Shown: in pieces, positions 59,282-64,000 of the stretch
How the letters are laid out: every line of letters starts with the position of its first letter
Numbering within the stretch: the stretch's first letter is position 1
NCBI RefSeq assembly: GCF_900176205.1
Contig: NZ_LT859959.1
Location: 434,001-498,000 of the forward strand
Source of the DNA: Bradyrhizobium sp. ORS 285
GTDB lineage: Bacteria > Pseudomonadota > Alphaproteobacteria > Rhizobiales > Xanthobacteraceae
DNA: 64,000 bases
Direction: 5' to 3'
Made by a program: the position numbers and the translations under genes
Notes under the pieces: model-generated
Told to the model about the DNA's origin: nothing
The model's database searches: none
What the model saw: the letters and a program-made list of their open reading frames with translations, nothing else

Positions 59282-60178
59282 CTATCTGATACCCTCGGCA
59301 ACACGGGCAACTTTTCCTCCTGGCTTCGGCTTTTTATTGGGTTCTTTGTGAGACGATTGGCTCGTCTGATTATTTGTCTGATTAGTTTGCGGCGCGAGTC
59401 CGCCAAGCGCTGCTTCGATTTTTCTTACCATCGCGACGAGGCGAGGTCCAATGTCGGAGAGCAGACGCTCTTCCGTGAAGCGGAATGCAGGCGCGCCGCA
59501 ATTGATCGCGTAGGGACCCGTTCCATCGTTGAGCCTGAGCGCCGCGGCGACGGCATGCACATCGTCCTGCCACTCGCCGGCCGAGATCGCGAAACCGTGT
59601 TTGGCGACGGTCTCGCCGGCGCGTTCGATGCCGTCGCGGATCTTCGGCCAGCGGTTGCCGTAATGCTCGCGCATCTCGCGCATGAGCGCGGTGCGTTCCT
59701 CCTCGGGCAGCGCCCAGAGATAGGCGCGGCCCATTGCGGTCGTGGCGATCGGAATGCGCGATCCGACGTCGAGCTCGACATTCACGACGCCGTGACGGCT
59801 CTGGCCGATATAGATCATGCTGAGCCGGTCGCGGCCGCCGATCGCGACCGCGCCGCCGGTCTCGCGCATCAGCTGCTCGCGGAACGGCTCGGAGAGCTGG
59901 CGCACGCCGAGATTGGCGAGCGCGGCATAACCGAGCAGCAGTGCTGACGGTGCCAGCTGGTACTTTTCGAACCGAGGAACCGGGGTGAGATAGCCGAGCT
60001 TGGTGAGCGTATAGGTCAGGCGCGACACCGTGGCCTTGGGCAGGTTGGTGCGCGCGGCGATCTCCTGGTTGCCCAGCAGGCCGTCGTTCGGCCGGAAGGC
60101 ACGCAGCACTTCCAGGCCGCGCGACAGCGCAACGACGAAGTTGCGATCGGTCGCAGCTTTCTTCCCTGGGCGTTTCAT
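59282..60178 (-). CDS. IclR-family transcriptional regulator
   Basis: A 298-residue IclR protein. N-terminal HTH (SRGLEVLRAFRPNDGLLGNQ, EIAARTNLPKATVSRLTYTL) and effector domain (~85-260; YIGQSRHGVVNVELDVGSRI, YAINCGAPAFRF). A low-complexity tail, QTNQTNNQTSQSSHKEPNKK, extends past the usual family end. It is divergent from pimF, and the ABC transporter operon lies directly downstream, so it may control both. Effector is unknown; a dicarboxylate or its CoA ester is a reasonable guess. Confidence 0.9.
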   Translation of the reverse strand: MKRPGKKAATDRNFVVALSRGLEVLRAFRPNDGLLGNQEIAARTNLPKATVSRLTYTLTKLGYLTPVPRFEKYQLAPSALLLGYAALANLGVRQLSEPFREQLMRETGGAVAIGGRDRLSMIYIGQSRHGVVNVELDVGSRIPIATTAMGRAYLWALPEEERTALMREMREHYGNRWPKIRDGIERAGETVAKHGFAISAGEWQDDVHAVAAALRLNDGTGPYAINCGAPAFRFTEERLLSDIGPRLVAMVRKIEAALGGLAPQTNQTNNQTSQSSHKEPNKKPKPGGKVARVAEGIR

Positions 60179-60390
60179 GTCATCGGCTGTTGATTGATGA
60201 GCCTCGTTGACAACGCTCGTGCTTCAAAATAACCCTGGCTGTCAAGATGTGGAATTACGTTTCGCACTGCGGAATTGAGGTTCGGCAGCGGGTAGACGCA
60301 AGCAAGGCTGATACTCTGCGCAAATGAAGGTCCAACAATTGGCAGGTCGGTTAACCGGCCGCAAAGAAACGACATCCAAGGAGCTTACGC
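60179..60390. promoter_or_regulatory. Divergent promoter region of the IclR and pimF genes
   Basis: 212 bp, AT-richer than flanks. It contains TGTGGAATTACG and CTGCGGAATTGAG, a GCGGAATT-like direct repeat spaced ~20 bp on either side of TTTCGCA, near 60247-60275. This is a possible IclR site, not matched to a known consensus. Confidence 0.4.
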
Positions 60391-62487
<2,097 letters not shown>

Positions 62488-62668
62488 TGCAGCCTGCTCG
62501 TCGCCTCGTTCGCAGGTGCGCTCCCCTCCCCCTTGCGGGGAGGGGTTGGGGGTGGGGGTCCACAACGGCAGTCTCACCCGCGGCCACCCCCCTCCCTGAC
62601 CCTCCCCCGCAAGGGGGGAGGGGACGGACGCAGCGGGGCCACCTGACGGCAACAAACACAGAGTCCGC
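62488..62668. repeat. C-rich inverted repeat between pimF and pimA
   Basis: At 62519-62626 CTCCCCTCCCCCTTGCGGGG and AGGGGTTGGGGGTGG are mirrored by CCACCCCCCTCCCTGACCCT and CCCCCGCAAGGGGGGAGGGG. It is a relative of the family C elements and could form a long stem in the mRNA between the two genes. Confidence 0.75.
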
Positions 62669-64000
62669 ATGACCCATCCCGGCGAACAGTTCTATCCCGA
62701 AGGCGTCCGCTGGGACGCGCCGCTCGCGCGCGGCACCTTGCCGGACCTGCTGGCGAAGTCCGTAAGCGATTTCGGCGATCGCCATGCGTTGGAATTCCGC
62801 GACCGCCCGATCACATTCACTCAGCTCTCAAGCCTCGTCGACCAGGCCGCCGCTGCCTTCCTCCGCGCCGGCTTCGGCAAGGGCGCCTCGATCGCGCTGT
62901 TCCTCGGCAACACACCGGATCATCCGATCAATTTCTTCGGCGCCCTCAAGGCCGGTGCCCGCGTCGTGCATCTGTCGCCGCTCGACGGCGAGATCGCGCT
63001 GTCGCACAAGCTCAGCGATTCCGGCGCGCGCATTCTGGTGACGTCGAATTTGTCGGCGCTGCTGCCGATGGCGCTCAAGTTCCTGGCGAAGGGTCTGCTC
63101 GATCGGCTCATCGTTTGCGAAGATGATCATTGGGGCAAGGTCGGCACGCCGCAGACGGCGCTGCCTGACAATCCTGCCGTCATCACCCATCGCGCCTTCG
63201 TCAACGGCGCCGTGCCGCCCGCATCGTGGCCCGCGATCTCGCCCGACGACATCGCACTGCTGCAGTACACGGGCGGCACCACCGGCCTGCCCAAGGGCGC
63301 GATGCTGACGCACGGCAATCTCACCTCAGCGGTCTCGATCATCGAGATCTGGGGCCGCGCTACACGGATCCAGCATGAGGGCGGCGACCGCGTCATCTGC
63401 GTGCTGCCGCTGTTCCACATCTATGCGCTCACCGTCGTGCTGCTGACGGCGCTGCGCATCGGCAGCCTGGTCTCGCTGCATCAGCGCTTCGATCTCGAGG
63501 CCGTGATGCGCGACATCGAAGTGAAGCGCGCGACCTATTTCCCGGGCGTGCCGACGATGTGGATCGCGATCGCCAACCTGCCGGATCTCGACAAGCGCGA
63601 TCTGTCGTCGTTGACCAGCGTCGGGTCCGGCGGCGCGCCGTTGCCGGTCGAGGTCGCGCGCATCCTGGAGCGCCGCGTCGGCATGAAGCTGAAGAGCGGC
63701 TGGGGCATGACCGAGACCTGCTCGCCCGGCACCAGCCACCCGAAGGAAGGGCCGGACAAGCCCGGCTCGATCGGCATCGCACTGCCCGGCATCGAGATGG
63801 ACGTCGTGTCGCTCGAAGATCCCTCGAAGGTGTTGGGGATCAACGAGGTCGGCGAGATCCGCGTCAAGGGGCCGAACGTCACCAAGGGCTATTGGAACAG
63901 GCCCGAGGAGTCGGCGCAGTCCTTCGTCGGTGACCACTTCCTGACCGGCGACATCGGCTATGTCGATGCCGACGGCTTCTACTTCCTGGTCGACCGCAAG
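62669..64000 (+). CDS. pimA: Dicarboxylate/acyl-CoA ligase (PimA-like), partial at the right edge
   Basis: The first 444 residues of an adenylate-forming ligase, open at the edge. It begins MTHPGEQFYPEGVRWDAPLA, an N-terminus I associate with PimA. P-loop LLQYTGGTTGLPKGAMLTHG near 198-217, SGWGMTETCSPGT, then GYWNRPEESAQSF and GDIGYVDADGFYFLVDRK at the end. The C-terminal domain with the catalytic lysine is outside the window. It follows pimF in the order known for the pim operon, so CoA activation of pimelate or other dicarboxylic acids is likely. Confidence 0.85.
   Translation, partial: MTHPGEQFYPEGVRWDAPLARGTLPDLLAKSVSDFGDRHALEFRDRPITFTQLSSLVDQAAAAFLRAGFGKGASIALFLGNTPDHPINFFGALKAGARVVHLSPLDGEIALSHKLSDSGARILVTSNLSALLPMALKFLAKGLLDRLIVCEDDHWGKVGTPQTALPDNPAVITHRAFVNGAVPPASWPAISPDDIALLQYTGGTTGLPKGAMLTHGNLTSAVSIIEIWGRATRIQHEGGDRVICVLPLFHIYALTVVLLTALRIGSLVSLHQRFDLEAVMRDIEVKRATYFPGVPTMWIAIANLPDLDKRDLSSLTSVGSGGAPLPVEVARILERRVGMKLKSGWGMTETCSPGTSHPKEGPDKPGSIGIALPGIEMDVVSLEDPSKVLGINEVGEIRVKGPNVTKGYWNRPEESAQSFVGDHFLTGDIGYVDADGFYFLVDRK

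Overview
The window looks like chromosomal DNA of a Bradyrhizobium-type alphaproteobacterium, close to Rhodopseudomonas. The grounds are high GC with strong GC bias at third codon positions, many dispersed palindromic intergenic repeats, an Irr-type iron control element in front of an mbfA gene, a LuxI of the CoA-dependent BraI/RpaI/BjaI group, and a gene order that matches the p-coumarate (tar/cou) and dicarboxylate (pim) loci known from Rhodopseudomonas palustris. Species cannot be fixed from the sequence alone. No tRNA, rRNA, CRISPR array, intact insertion sequence or phage gene was seen.

Layout. 1-8 kb holds mixed housekeeping genes: the tail of an AidB-like acyl-CoA dehydrogenase, a zinc alcohol dehydrogenase, an amidase, cytochrome b561, the iron exporter MbfA with an Irr box, a His-tract secreted protein and an epoxide hydrolase-like enzyme. 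8-20.6 kb is a CoA-thioester catabolic cluster (two acyl/aryl-CoA ligases, thiolase, TetR regulator, SDR-type hydroxyacyl-CoA dehydrogenase, enoyl-CoA hydratase, three acyl-CoA dehydrogenases, nitroreductase), probably beta-oxidation of an aryl- or acyl-alkanoate. 20.6-22.7 kb is a quorum-sensing locus, braR-braI, with two small unannotated ORFs beside it. 22.8-27.2 kb holds a cyclic-nucleotide-gated K+ channel coupled to an enoyl-CoA hydratase-like gene, a second membrane protein with a cyclic-nucleotide-binding domain, a free-standing C-terminal domain of the indolepyruvate oxidoreductase beta family, and a DUF3307 membrane protein. 27.3-31.8 kb has small regulators and enzymes (YkgJ, WYL regulator, GST, PNPOx-like, LysR, thioesterase).

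32-50 kb is a hydroxycinnamate uptake and degradation locus: TRAP transporter (tarPQM-like), DUF3237 protein, couA/couB, SDR, thioesterase, an ABC transporter (couP plus permease/ATPase genes including a permease-ATPase fusion) and the MarR regulator couR. An SDR/TetR/AroE-like block lies between couP and the permease genes. 50-60 kb has a glycerate kinase and a second branched-chain-type ABC transporter with three tandem binding-protein paralogs. 60.4-64 kb begins a pim-type dicarboxylate degradation operon (pimF, then pimA running off the edge), divergent from an IclR regulator.

The parts plausibly work together. Plant or lignin aromatics enter through tar/cou and are activated by CouB or its paralog at 13.7 kb. 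The resulting aryl-CoA may both feed catabolism and supply the BraI-type synthase, which in characterised relatives uses aryl- or branched acyl-CoA. That link is inference. Almost every intergenic gap in the catabolic regions carries a large inverted-repeat element of one of about six families.
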